From Thalassospira profundimaris (GTDB lineage Bacteria > Pseudomonadota > Alphaproteobacteria > Rhodospirillales > Thalassospiraceae), in the NCBI RefSeq assembly GCF_003326755.1, contig NZ_JPWH01000036.1:1-34255 (forward strand): a DNA stretch of 34,255 nucleotides, given 5' to 3'. Under the pieces are notes generated by a model. That model did not search any database and was not told where the DNA came from. It saw nothing but the letters and a program-made list of their open reading frames with translations. The position numbers were made by a program, and so were the translations under genes. Every line of letters starts with the position of its first letter. Within the stretch, counting starts at the first letter, position 1. Shown one piece after another: positions 7,450 through 15,053 of the stretch.

Positions 7450-8223
7450 CTAGCGCCCGGTAAAGGATGGGCGGGTCTTTGCCAGAAATGCCGATATTCC
7501 TGCTTTCGCATCTTCCGAAGAAAAGACGCGTGCCTGACCAACTGCCTCCATTTCCATGCCTGCGGTGTCATCCGTGGCATGTTGAAGGATACGCTTGGAC
7601 ATTGTGAGTGCGCATGTCGGGCCCGCGGCCAGTTTCTCTGCAAAGGCGCGCATGGCGGACTCAAACATGTTGTCCGGATACACCTCGGCGCAAAGACCAA
7701 GCGCCTGTGCCTCTTCGGCACTCAGAAGTTTCCCGGTAAAAATCAAATATGCCGCGCGCTGATAACCCAATGTATCGCGTAAGAAAGTATGAAGCCCGGC
7801 ATCACACATGATTCCGATGGCGCTATAGGGGGATCCCAGCTTGGCATTTTGTGAACATAGGACGATGTCACAGGCTGCCGCGATCCCAAAACCGCCACCA
7901 ACACAGGCCCCTTCAACAGCCGCAATCACCGGGACGGGTATGGCCCGCAATGCCTTCAAGGCAGGATTGACTTGCCCGTCAACAACCGCAAAGGCGTCGG
8001 TTTTGCCAGGCGCGATCTCGCTCACATCGAAGCCGGAGCAAAAATTATGACCGTCCCCGCGAATCACAACAGCACGCGCCCCGCTTTCTGCAACCGCCCG
8101 CGCGGCATCAAGCAGTGCCAGCCAGTCCGTTCCGCGCAGGGCGTTTCTTGCATTTGGCCGGTTTAGACGTATCTCGGCAAGCCCGCCGTCGTAGCTCAGC
8201 CTGACTCCGTGATCCTTGCTCAT
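7450..8223 (-). CDS. Enoyl-CoA hydratase/isomerase family protein (crotonase B), PaaG-like
   Basis: This 257-residue crotonase has F-C-S-G-F-D-V and C-V-G-G-G-F-G-I as oxyanion-hole segments. The hydratase glutamates are absent (Gly and Tyr at those positions), and an aspartate occurs in I-M-C-D-A-G. This is again the isomerase-like subgroup rather than a classical hydratase. The ATG at 8223 follows GGAGAG. The gene is separated from the Rieske operon by 132 bp holding operator site 2. It is divergent from acyl-CoA dehydrogenase 1, sharing operator site 3. It may pair functionally with that dehydrogenase. Confidence 0.85.
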   Translation of the reverse strand: MSKDHGVRLSYDGGLAEIRLNRPNARNALRGTDWLALLDAARAVAESGARAVVIRGDGHNFCSGFDVSEIAPGKTDAFAVVDGQVNPALKALRAIPVPVIAAVEGACVGGGFGIAAACDIVLCSQNAKLGSPYSAIGIMCDAGLHTFLRDTLGYQRAAYLIFTGKLLSAEEAQALGLCAEVYPDNMFESAMRAFAEKLAAGPTCALTMSKRILQHATDDTAGMEMEAVGQARVFSSEDAKAGISAFLAKTRPSFTGR

Positions 8224-8242
8224 GTATCTCTCCAAAAATAAT

Positions 8243-8254
8243 CCGACTGGACGT
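8243..8254. promoter_or_regulatory. Operator site 3 of 10, crotonase B / acyl-CoA dehydrogenase 1
   Basis: The core CCGACTGGACGT lies in the 121-bp gap between divergent starts at 8223 and 8345, preceded by AAAAATAAT and followed by TCGTATTTAATTT. Confidence 0.6.
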
Positions 8255-8344
8255 TCGTATTTAATTTGGCATATTAATATTCTTTGTGCCATTTTCAATC
8301 GAATTAAAACGGAAGGCCGCCAACGGCGTCCAGGAGGAGACAAG

Positions 8345-9541
8345 ATGAATATCAACGCATCGACCAGCTCGGAAAAACATGCGCAGGAATTTCGGCTCGC
8401 CGATCCCGTGTTTCTCACAGAAGAGCACAAGATGCTGCGCGATATGATTCGCCGCTTCGTCGAAAAGGAAGTCGTGCCACATGGCGAGGCCTGGGAGCGG
8501 GATGGCAAGATCCCGCGTGAGATGTTCTTAAAGCTCGGCGACCTCGGGCTGCTCGGAATGCAGCATGAAGAAGAGTATGGCGGCACGCAGATGGGTGCCC
8601 TGGCCTCGGTTATCTTCGGCGAAGAGCTGTCACGTTCCTCGTTTGGTGGCTTTACAGCGTCGATAACCGTCCATACCGACATGTCGGCAAGCCACATTAC
8701 CCGGGTGGGAACACCTGAACAAAAAGCACGTTTTCTGCCTGACATCATCGCCGGTCGCAAGGTTTGCGCCATTGGCGTGACGGAAGCCAATGCGGGCTCC
8801 GATGTCGCAAGTATAAGAACACGCGCCGTTCGTGATGGAAACGACTGGGTGATCAATGGAACAAAAATGTTCATCACCAATGCGGTCTATGGCGATATTG
8901 TCATTCTGGCGGCAAGAACGGGCGATCTGGCGGCCGGTGCACGCGGCATTTCACTGTTTATTGTGCCAACCGACACGCCTGGGTTCGAGGTTGCCAGCAA
9001 GCTCGAAAAACATGGCTGGTTGTGTTCGGACACAGCCGAGCTTTCCTTTACCGATATGCGTATCCCCGCAGAGAACCTTCTGGGCGAGGAAAATCGTGGG
9101 TTTCATGCCATCATGCGGGGGTTTGAGCATGAAAGATTGATGATCGGTGCCTTCTGTGCGGGCGAAGGCGCAAAAGCCATCGAACTGACCCTGGACTATG
9201 TCCGCGCCAGAACCGCCTTTGGAAAAACCCTGTGGGAGCAGCAGGCAACACGGCAACGATTATCCGAACTTGCCTCGCGGGTTGCAATGGTGCGGGCGCT
9301 TACCTATCAGACCGCCGCAGCCCTTGAGGCAGGACAACCGGTCAGCCTGGAAACCGCCATGATCAAATCCGTCGGTCCAGAGGTTCTGCATGATGTGGTG
9401 CATGGCTGCCTGCAATTGCATGGTGGCACCGGCTATATGCGTGGCACCCCGATCGAGCGCATGGCCCGGGATGCCCGCCTTCTGCGTATCGGTGGCGGCG
9501 CAACCGAAGTCATGCTCGAAGAGGTCGCCAAGCGAATTTGA
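8345..9541 (+). CDS. Acyl-CoA dehydrogenase 1
   Basis: This 398-residue protein has the full three-domain acyl-CoA dehydrogenase layout: N-terminal helices, the FAD/substrate motif G-V-T-E-A-N-A-G-S-D, a beta domain, and a C-terminal helical domain with Q-L-H-G-G-T-G-Y. The usual catalytic glutamate is in G-G-G-A-T-E-V-M near the C-terminus. It oxidises an acyl-CoA to the 2-enoyl-CoA and passes electrons to ETF. The ATG at 8345 has an ideal AGGAGGAGA ribosome site, so the in-frame upstream extension to 8216 is discarded. It is a single-gene unit followed by hairpins. Confidence 0.93.
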   Translation: MNINASTSSEKHAQEFRLADPVFLTEEHKMLRDMIRRFVEKEVVPHGEAWERDGKIPREMFLKLGDLGLLGMQHEEEYGGTQMGALASVIFGEELSRSSFGGFTASITVHTDMSASHITRVGTPEQKARFLPDIIAGRKVCAIGVTEANAGSDVASIRTRAVRDGNDWVINGTKMFITNAVYGDIVILAARTGDLAAGARGISLFIVPTDTPGFEVASKLEKHGWLCSDTAELSFTDMRIPAENLLGEENRGFHAIMRGFEHERLMIGAFCAGEGAKAIELTLDYVRARTAFGKTLWEQQATRQRLSELASRVAMVRALTYQTAAALEAGQPVSLETAMIKSVGPEVLHDVVHGCLQLHGGTGYMRGTPIERMARDARLLRIGGGATEVMLEEVAKRI

Positions 9542-9557
9542 TTGCGCTGGTGCGAGA

Positions 9558-9580
9558 GAGGCCCGGGGCAACCGGGCCTC
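9558..9580. terminator. GC-rich hairpin in convergent gap
   Basis: A perfect 9-bp stem GAGGCCCGG/CCGGGCCTC with loop GGCAA lies 16 bp after the acyl-CoA dehydrogenase 1 stop. There is no T run, so termination is uncertain. A second, larger dyad (GGACAA-CCCC against GGGG-TTGTCC, 9588-9622) follows. Confidence 0.45.
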
Positions 9581-9631
9581 AAAATGTGGACAAACCCCTG
9601 ATAATTTGCCGGGGGGTTGTCCGGGGGCTGT

Positions 9632-9660
9632 ACCGCCACCACTGGTGGCGGTCGTGTTTT
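9632..9660 (+). terminator. Intrinsic terminator of acyl-CoA dehydrogenase 1
   Basis: A 9-bp perfect stem ACCGCCACC/GGTGGCGGT with a 3-base loop is followed by CGTGTTTT. It is the third of three hairpins packed between the convergent dehydrogenase and racemase genes. Confidence 0.6.
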
Positions 9661-9679
9661 CAGATCGGGTTATGTCGGA

Positions 9680-10813
9680 TCAGGTCAGGGCCCCCGAGGA
9701 TTTCATCAACGCAATGTCCTCGTCCGAGTAACCCGCCTCGCGCAATATTTCCAAGGTATCCGCGCCCGGTGCGCGGGGAGGCTCGATTGGCCCGGCCGGT
9801 GTACGATCAAAGCGCGGCGCAGGGGCAGCCTGCACAACACCTTCCTCTCGCACAAAGATGCCTCTCGCGGCGTTGTGGGGGTGCTGTTCTACCTCGTCCA
9901 GGGTCAGAACCGGTGCCACGCAGGCATCACTTCCTTCAAAAATCCGGACCCATTCGTCCCGTGTTTTCTGGCGAAAAACATCCGCATAGGCTTTGCCCAG
10001 GCGCGGCCAGTTGTCCTTGTTGACCTGTTCACGCGGCGGCACATGCTCCAGCCCCGCTTTTTCGCACAGTTCGGCAAAAAACTGCGGTTCGATGGGGGCA
10101 ACGGATATTGCTTTGCCATCCGCGGTTTCGTAACAGCGATAGTAAGGCGCACCGCCGTCGAGCATGTTGTGTTCGCGACCAAGATCCCAGCTACCGTTTT
10201 GATACATCCAGTGGAAAACACCCATCAAGGCGGGAACACCATCGACAATCGCCGCATCCACCACCTGTCCCTTGCCAGAAACCTGTCGTTCAAGCAGGGC
10301 GGCAAGAATACCGAAGATCAAAAACATCGAGCCCCCGCCATAATCGGCCACAAGGTTCAATGGCGGGACTGGCGGCCGGTCGGCACTGCCAATTGCTGCC
10401 AGCGCACCCGACAGTGACATATAGTTCAGATCGTGCCCGGCCAGCGGCGCAAGCGGCCCGGTCTGCCCCCATCCGGTCATGCGCGCATAAACAAGGCCCT
10501 CATTGCGTGCAAGGCATTCCGTCGGCCCAAGACCAAGCCGCTCCATGACGCCCGGCCGAAAACCTTCAATCAGCGCATCCGAGGTTTCAATCAGGCGAAA
10601 CACCGACTCGCGGCCCGCTTCCGACTTCAAATCAAGTGCAATCGAACGCTTGTTACGCCGATTGACATTGGCGACATCCTGCTTGCCCGACGCCCTGTCG
10701 ATAACAATCACCTTGGCACCGAGATCGGCCAGAAGCTGGCCTGCCAATGGCCCGGGGCCCAGCCCGGCAAACTCGAGAACGGTGATGTGTGAAAGCGGTC
10801 CTTTGCGGCTCAT
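9680..10813 (-). CDS. Alpha-methylacyl-CoA racemase (CaiB/BaiF family III)
   Basis: This 377-residue protein belongs to the family III CoA-transferase fold. It carries racemase residues rather than the transferase aspartate arrangement: A-G-H127-D-L-N-Y, V-A-D157-Y-G-G and E242 in I-E-P. These fall one residue from the His126/Asp156/Glu241 set known in the Mycobacterium racemase MCR. The enzyme interconverts (2R)- and (2S)-2-methylacyl-CoA so that branched chains can enter beta-oxidation. The ATG has GGAGG six bases upstream. Operator site 4 lies 50 bp upstream. It implies that the pathway meets a 2-methyl-branched CoA ester, as in isoprenoid, sterol-side-chain or 2-arylpropionate catabolism. 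Confidence 0.9.
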   Translation of the reverse strand: MSRKGPLSHITVLEFAGLGPGPLAGQLLADLGAKVIVIDRASGKQDVANVNRRNKRSIALDLKSEAGRESVFRLIETSDALIEGFRPGVMERLGLGPTECLARNEGLVYARMTGWGQTGPLAPLAGHDLNYMSLSGALAAIGSADRPPVPPLNLVADYGGGSMFLIFGILAALLERQVSGKGQVVDAAIVDGVPALMGVFHWMYQNGSWDLGREHNMLDGGAPYYRCYETADGKAISVAPIEPQFFAELCEKAGLEHVPPREQVNKDNWPRLGKAYADVFRQKTRDEWVRIFEGSDACVAPVLTLDEVEQHPHNAARGIFVREEGVVQAAPAPRFDRTPAGPIEPPRAPGADTLEILREAGYSDEDIALMKSSGALT

Positions 10814-10862
10814 CGTTTCCTCCGTATATGTCAGTCAAGTCAAACAATAGCAAATTAGTAAA

Positions 10863-10874
10863 CCGTTCATCCGG
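10863..10874. promoter_or_regulatory. Operator site 4 of 10, upstream of racemase
   Basis: The core CCGTTCATCCGG, with flanks TTAGTAAA and TATATAAAA, is a strong match with both half sites intact. Confidence 0.65.
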
Positions 10875-11116
10875 TATATAAAAGAAAATTGTTGCACAAT
10901 TGGACCTCCCTGACGACGGGCGGCTGCCAGAACACGATCATCGCATTCCTTTAATCGCCGCGACAGGATGATTCTTGCCGGTCTCTGGCAAGAGGGAACC
11001 GTAAAAAATAATGTATCAAAGCCGATAGTGTGATGCGGATTGTTGTCAAAACTACGCTATGTTCGTCGTTTGTCGGAGCCTCTGAACCGCCCTGTGGCAG
11101 AGCCTTGCTCGTGATT

Positions 11117-11169
11117 TTTGGCATCTTTATAATAAATCCGGTTGACCGTCTTATTATAAAGATGCCAAA
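11117..11169. repeat. 53-bp palindrome with 19-bp perfect arms enclosing operator site 5
   Basis: The arms 11117-11135 and 11151-11169 are exact reverse complements (TTTGGCATCTTTATAATAA on the left). The 15-base centre holds the operator CCGGTTGACCGT. In DNA it is a cruciform-capable dyad; if transcribed it would form a stable RNA hairpin. Its second arm ends 68 bp before the ferredoxin reductase start. Confidence 0.9.
11138..11149. promoter_or_regulatory. Operator site 5 of 10, upstream of ferredoxin reductase
   Basis: The core CCGGTTGACCGT is at the centre of the long palindrome, with AATAAAT before and CTTATTAT after. Confidence 0.65.
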
Positions 11170-11237
11170 CTGGCGGAAGGAAATTGTGCCGGTCATCATC
11201 TGCGCACTTCAATGCTAACAAATGGGGCAGACCTCAC

Positions 11238-12485
11238 ATGGCTTTGGATAAAATTGTCATTGTTGGAACCGGGCAAGGCGGTTTTCAGGCCGCAGCCAGC
11301 CTTCGGCAGGAAGGTTACGAAGGCGAGATCACCATGATTGGCGATGAAGCCGGGCTGCCTTATCAGCGTCCGCCGCTTTCCAAGGCCTATATGAAAGAAG
11401 CCAATATCGAGCGGATACAACTCCGCCCTGAAAACTTCTACACGCAAAACAGGATCAATCTTGTCGATGCAACCCGTGTCGAGCAGATCGACCGGGCTGA
11501 GCGCGCCGTTGTCACCAGTGCCGGAGACAGGATTGCCTATGACCATCTCATTTTGGCGACCGGGGCCCGCAATGCAGTCACCCCGATCAAGGGTATTCAC
11601 GAGGAACGAGTGTTTGGCCTGCGCTCGATGATGGATGCCGACCATCTGCGAAGCACGCTTGAGGATGCAAAACACGTTATCATCATCGGCGGAGGCTTCA
11701 TCGGGTTGGAATTTGCCGCTGTGGCGCGCGAAATGGGCCGCGAGGTTGTGGTTCTGGAAGCGGCCAGCCGTTTAATGGAGCGTGCCGTCAGTCCGGAAAT
11801 GTCATCGCATTTTGAACGTATCCATTGCGACCGGGGCACGATGTTAAAATTCGGCCAACCGGTTGTAGAAGTCTCTGACGAAGGGGCGTACAGACCGTGC
11901 CGTGCCCGGTTGGCAAACGGCGACTCCTTTGACGGTGATTTTATTCTGCTGGCTGCGGGTGTTCGTCCAAATCAGGAACTGGCGGCTGCCACCGGTCTTT
12001 CGACGGCAAACGGCATCATTGTAAATCAGCTCTTGCTGACGTCTGATGCAAATATTTCCGCACTGGGCGACTGCGCGGCCTTTCCGGACCCGCGTACTGG
12101 TGAACTTATCCGTCTGGAATCGGTACAGGCTGCCTCCGATCATGCCCGCACAATTGCCAGGCGCCTTACCGGCAAACCCGCCGCCTATACCGCGCTGCCC
12201 TGGTTCTGGAGCGATCAGTTCGATGCCAAACTGCAAATAGCAGGTTTGCCATCGGGCGCGGACAAAAGCTTTGTGCGCAAGGGCAATGGCGACGAATATT
12301 GCGTTTATCGGTTCGCGGAAAACAAACTCGTTTGCGTTGAAACCGTTAACAGTGCACGGGAGCATATGACAGCGCGCAAGCTTCTAGCTACCGGTTCGGA
12401 ACCGGTTTTTTGGGACGACCTGAAACAGGTGGGCTTTGAGCTGGCCGCATTGATGAAACGTCAAAAAGAAATGGCCAGCACCTGA
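11238..12485 (+). CDS. FAD-dependent NAD(P)H:ferredoxin reductase
   Basis: This 415-residue flavoprotein has two dinucleotide-binding units: FAD at V-G-T-G-Q-G-G near residues 8-15 and NAD(P)H at I-I-G-G-G-F-I-G-L-E near 150-160. The second FAD motif, A-L-G-D-C-A, and the C-terminal reductase domain with a W-F-W-S-D-Q-F segment are typical of putidaredoxin/rhodocoxin/biphenyl-dioxygenase reductases. It transfers electrons from NAD(P)H to a [2Fe-2S] ferredoxin, here probably one of those at the window ends, and so to the Rieske oxygenase. The ATG at 11238 has GGGGCAG upstream. It is a single-gene unit under operator site 5, convergent with the CoA-transferase-like gene. Confidence 0.92.
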   Translation: MALDKIVIVGTGQGGFQAAASLRQEGYEGEITMIGDEAGLPYQRPPLSKAYMKEANIERIQLRPENFYTQNRINLVDATRVEQIDRAERAVVTSAGDRIAYDHLILATGARNAVTPIKGIHEERVFGLRSMMDADHLRSTLEDAKHVIIIGGGFIGLEFAAVAREMGREVVVLEAASRLMERAVSPEMSSHFERIHCDRGTMLKFGQPVVEVSDEGAYRPCRARLANGDSFDGDFILLAAGVRPNQELAAATGLSTANGIIVNQLLLTSDANISALGDCAAFPDPRTGELIRLESVQAASDHARTIARRLTGKPAAYTALPWFWSDQFDAKLQIAGLPSGADKSFVRKGNGDEYCVYRFAENKLVCVETVNSAREHMTARKLLATGSEPVFWDDLKQVGFELAALMKRQKEMAST

Positions 12486-12565
12486 ACGGATACTGGCCGT
12501 CACTTCCTGCACAGCATTGATCTCCTGTGCCGCGACATTCCTGAAAGAAGCCCCGTCTCCGGGGA

Positions 12566-13834
12566 TTACGGAATTGCCTGATTTCGCATTTCACGCTCAA
12601 GCGTTTCGCGCAAATCCGGGTGGGCAATCGAACACAGCCGCGATGCGCGTTCCGCAAGCCCCACTCCCCGCAGATCGGCATGGCCATATTCGGTCACGAT
12701 AATGCCTGCATCCGATCTGGCAAGACTTGCCGGTCCGCTTAATTTCGGCACGATACAGGATTTGAGCGTTCCATCGCGCAAACGCCGGGCCGACGGAAGT
12801 GCAATAATGGGCAGTCCGCCTTTCGAGGCAGCGCCCCCCCGCGCAAAATCCGTTCCGCCGCCGATGGCTCCGACATAATCCCTGCCAGTTGTTTCGGTGT
12901 TGGCCTGTCCGCCAAGGTCGACCTCAAGTGCTGAATTAATTGCGGTAAATTGCTCGATCCGGGCAAGTGTCGACAGCCCGTGAGTTTGGCTGGTTGGAGC
13001 AAGAAAAAGCAGATCCGGTTCCTTACACAGCTTGAAAGTCTTCTCCGACCCGGCGATCAGGCCCGCCAGCGAGATACCCGGATAAATCTTTTTGCGGCTG
13101 TTATCAATAACCCCTGCTTCTATCAGATCCGTCAAACCATCAACAAACAGGCCAGTATGAACGCCCAGATGCCGATGAGACCCCAGCGCACTGAGAATTG
13201 CCGAGGGCAATGCGCCAAGGCCAATCTGAAGTGTCGCACCATCGGGAATCAGGGCCGCCACATTTTGCGCAATGGCTGATTGCAGGGCATCCGGCTCTGC
13301 CGTTGGCGGTGTCATCGGCTTTCGCGATGTATGAACGACGATATCAATATCGTCAGCGGAAATTTCGACGGTGGATTGTGTGGCGGGAAGCGCATCGTTC
13401 ACTTCTGCAATCACCACACGCGACGCCCTGATCAAGGGCCAAAGATATTCACAGGCAAGCCCGAAGCTGTATGTCCCGGGCGAACGCCCTGGTGCCAGTT
13501 GCAAAAACAGCACGTCCACGTTTCCGGTCAGTTTTTGCGCGAAACTGGAATAGTGAACCGGCAGGATGTCGAGCCTTCCGGTACGTGCAAGCAGCCGGTT
13601 TTTGCCGGTGCCACAATAGGAGCGATAGACAATATGGTCGCAATAGTCTTGCGAAACCGTATCATGCCAACTGATGCCGACAAAGGCATTCACGCCACCC
13701 AATTCCGCCCGTTGCGTGACCAGTGCGGTTGTCAGGGCAAGCGGTTCCGCGGCCGCCTGCCCCCAAAAGATCGTATCACCGGCGCGAATATAGTCCTTCA
13801 GATCAAGCTCTTCTAACGGAACAACTTTTGGCAT
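12566..13834 (-). CDS. Acetyl-CoA hydrolase/transferase-family protein lacking the usual catalytic Glu
   Basis: This 422-residue protein resembles 4-hydroxybutyrate/acetate CoA-transferases and acetyl-CoA hydrolases: an N-terminal domain with a G-A-L-P-S-A-I-L segment near the middle, and a C-terminal domain with G-A-I-G-G-G-T-D-F and E-Y-G-H-A-D-L-R-G. At the position where studied transferases have the catalytic glutamate (Y/H-T-E), this protein reads G-V-H-T-G-L-F; the codon is GGC, checked in the DNA. So a glutamyl-CoA ping-pong mechanism is doubtful. It may be a hydrolase or an altered subfamily. Its ATG overlaps the thiolase TGA by one base, so the two are translationally coupled at the end of the SDR-dehydrogenase-thiolase operon. 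Confidence 0.82.
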   Translation of the reverse strand: MPKVVPLEELDLKDYIRAGDTIFWGQAAAEPLALTTALVTQRAELGGVNAFVGISWHDTVSQDYCDHIVYRSYCGTGKNRLLARTGRLDILPVHYSSFAQKLTGNVDVLFLQLAPGRSPGTYSFGLACEYLWPLIRASRVVIAEVNDALPATQSTVEISADDIDIVVHTSRKPMTPPTAEPDALQSAIAQNVAALIPDGATLQIGLGALPSAILSALGSHRHLGVHTGLFVDGLTDLIEAGVIDNSRKKIYPGISLAGLIAGSEKTFKLCKEPDLLFLAPTSQTHGLSTLARIEQFTAINSALEVDLGGQANTETTGRDYVGAIGGGTDFARGGAASKGGLPIIALPSARRLRDGTLKSCIVPKLSGPASLARSDAGIIVTEYGHADLRGVGLAERASRLCSIAHPDLRETLEREMRNQAIP

Positions 13835-15042
13835 CAGGCGAGCTCGAAAACGGCAGACATGCCCTGGCCGCCGCCAATGCACATCGTTTCAAGGCCATAG
13901 CGCGCCTTCCGGCGCTTCATTTCATGAAGCAGCGTCGTCATGATGCGCACGCCCGTCGCCCCAATGGGATGACCCAGCGAAATCCCCGAGCCATTGACAT
14001 TCAGGCGCGGGTCATCGGCCTGCAAACCCCATTCCTTTAGCACCGCAAGCACCTGGCAGGCAAAGGCCTCGTTAACCTCAATCAGGTTCATCTGATCAAG
14101 ACTGAGGCCGGTCTTTTGCAGCACCCGACGGGTTGCCGGAACCGGCCCGATTCCCATCCGTGCCGGATCACACCCTGCTGCAGCCCAACCCGTCAAGAAG
14201 GCGACAGGCTCCAGCCCCAACATATGAAGTTTATCCTCGCTGACGACCAGACAGGCAGCCGCAGCATCGTTTTGCTGACTGGCATTTCCGGCGGTGACGA
14301 TGCCGTCCGTCATGATCGGACGAAGCTTTGCCAGCGTTTCGGTGGTTGTATCGGGGCGGATGCCTTCATCCTCTGTCACAATACGGGGATCACGCTTTGC
14401 CTGTGGGACTGTAACAGGCACAACTTCCTGGGCGAAACGCCCGTCTTTCCATGCGCCATCCGCCCTTTTGTGGCTTTCAGCGGCAAAATGGTCGGCAGCT
14501 TCGCGCGTGATGGCGTAATCGCGGGCAAGATTTTCCGCCGTTTCCACCATGCCCGAAATAACGCCAAAGCGATCCACGGGTTGCGACCGTTCGCGTCCGC
14601 GATCCAGGCGGTCATGGAACTGCGCGCTTCCGGCGCGTTTTCCCCAACGCATGTCGGTGGAATAATATTCGATGCGGCTCATGCTTTCGATGCCGCCAGC
14701 CAGCACGACATCGCAGGCACCGCTTTCCACCATCATCGCCGCCGTGGCAATGGCTTGAAGGCCCCCGCCGCAGCGCCGGTCAAGTTGCAGGCCGGGAACC
14801 TCTATCGGCAGGTCTGCTGCCAGGGCCAGCCAGCGTCCGATACAGGGTGTTTCGCTGTTGGCATAGGATTGTGCAAAGACGACATCCTCGATGACGGCCG
14901 GGTCAATGCCGGTGCGCTCCAGTACCGCCTTGATGACGGTTGCGCCCAACTCCTCGACGGGAAGATCACGAAATGCGCCACCAAAACGCCCGATCGGACT
15001 TCTGAGGGGTGAAATAATTGCTGCACGCCTGCGATTGGTCAT
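13834..15042 (-). CDS. Thiolase 1 (acetyl-CoA C-acyltransferase family)
   Basis: This 402-residue thiolase has nucleophilic Cys91 in R-R-C-G-G-G-L-Q, N-E-A-F near residue 335, G-H-P-I-G-A-T-G and the second cysteine in C-I-G-G-G-Q-G. Most family members have C-G-S-G or C-A-S-G, so C-G-G-G is a minor variation. It cleaves 3-ketoacyl-CoA with CoA. The ATG at 15042 has GAGAGGA upstream; an extension to 15057 would overlap the preceding gene. It sits third in the operon SDR, dehydrogenase, thiolase, CoA-transferase-like, completing a beta-oxidation set with the MaoC pair encoded divergently. Confidence 0.93.
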   Translation of the reverse strand: MTNRRRAAIISPLRSPIGRFGGAFRDLPVEELGATVIKAVLERTGIDPAVIEDVVFAQSYANSETPCIGRWLALAADLPIEVPGLQLDRRCGGGLQAIATAAMMVESGACDVVLAGGIESMSRIEYYSTDMRWGKRAGSAQFHDRLDRGRERSQPVDRFGVISGMVETAENLARDYAITREAADHFAAESHKRADGAWKDGRFAQEVVPVTVPQAKRDPRIVTEDEGIRPDTTTETLAKLRPIMTDGIVTAGNASQQNDAAAACLVVSEDKLHMLGLEPVAFLTGWAAAGCDPARMGIGPVPATRRVLQKTGLSLDQMNLIEVNEAFACQVLAVLKEWGLQADDPRLNVNGSGISLGHPIGATGVRIMTTLLHEMKRRKARYGLETMCIGGGQGMSAVFELA

Positions 15043-15053
15043 GTTTATTCCTC

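Larger units (their letters stand above)
10814..11237. other. Divergent regulatory region, racemase / ferredoxin reductase
   Basis: This 424-bp gap contains two operator sites (10863-10874 and 11138-11149) about 275 bp apart and a long palindrome (11117-11169). No protein-coding frame with a ribosome site is recognised. Two separate operators suggest separate promoters for the two flanking genes. Confidence 0.6.

Noticed and set aside
6586..7782. 398-codon open frame on the plus strand
   Set aside because: It lies antisense to the Rieske alpha gene, has no ribosome site and no recognisable family; the minus-strand gene has all catalytic motifs.
12551..12564. Small hairpin CCCCG/CGGGG between ferredoxin reductase and CoA-transferase-like genes
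   Set aside because: Only a 5-bp stem, with no T run; too weak to call a terminator.
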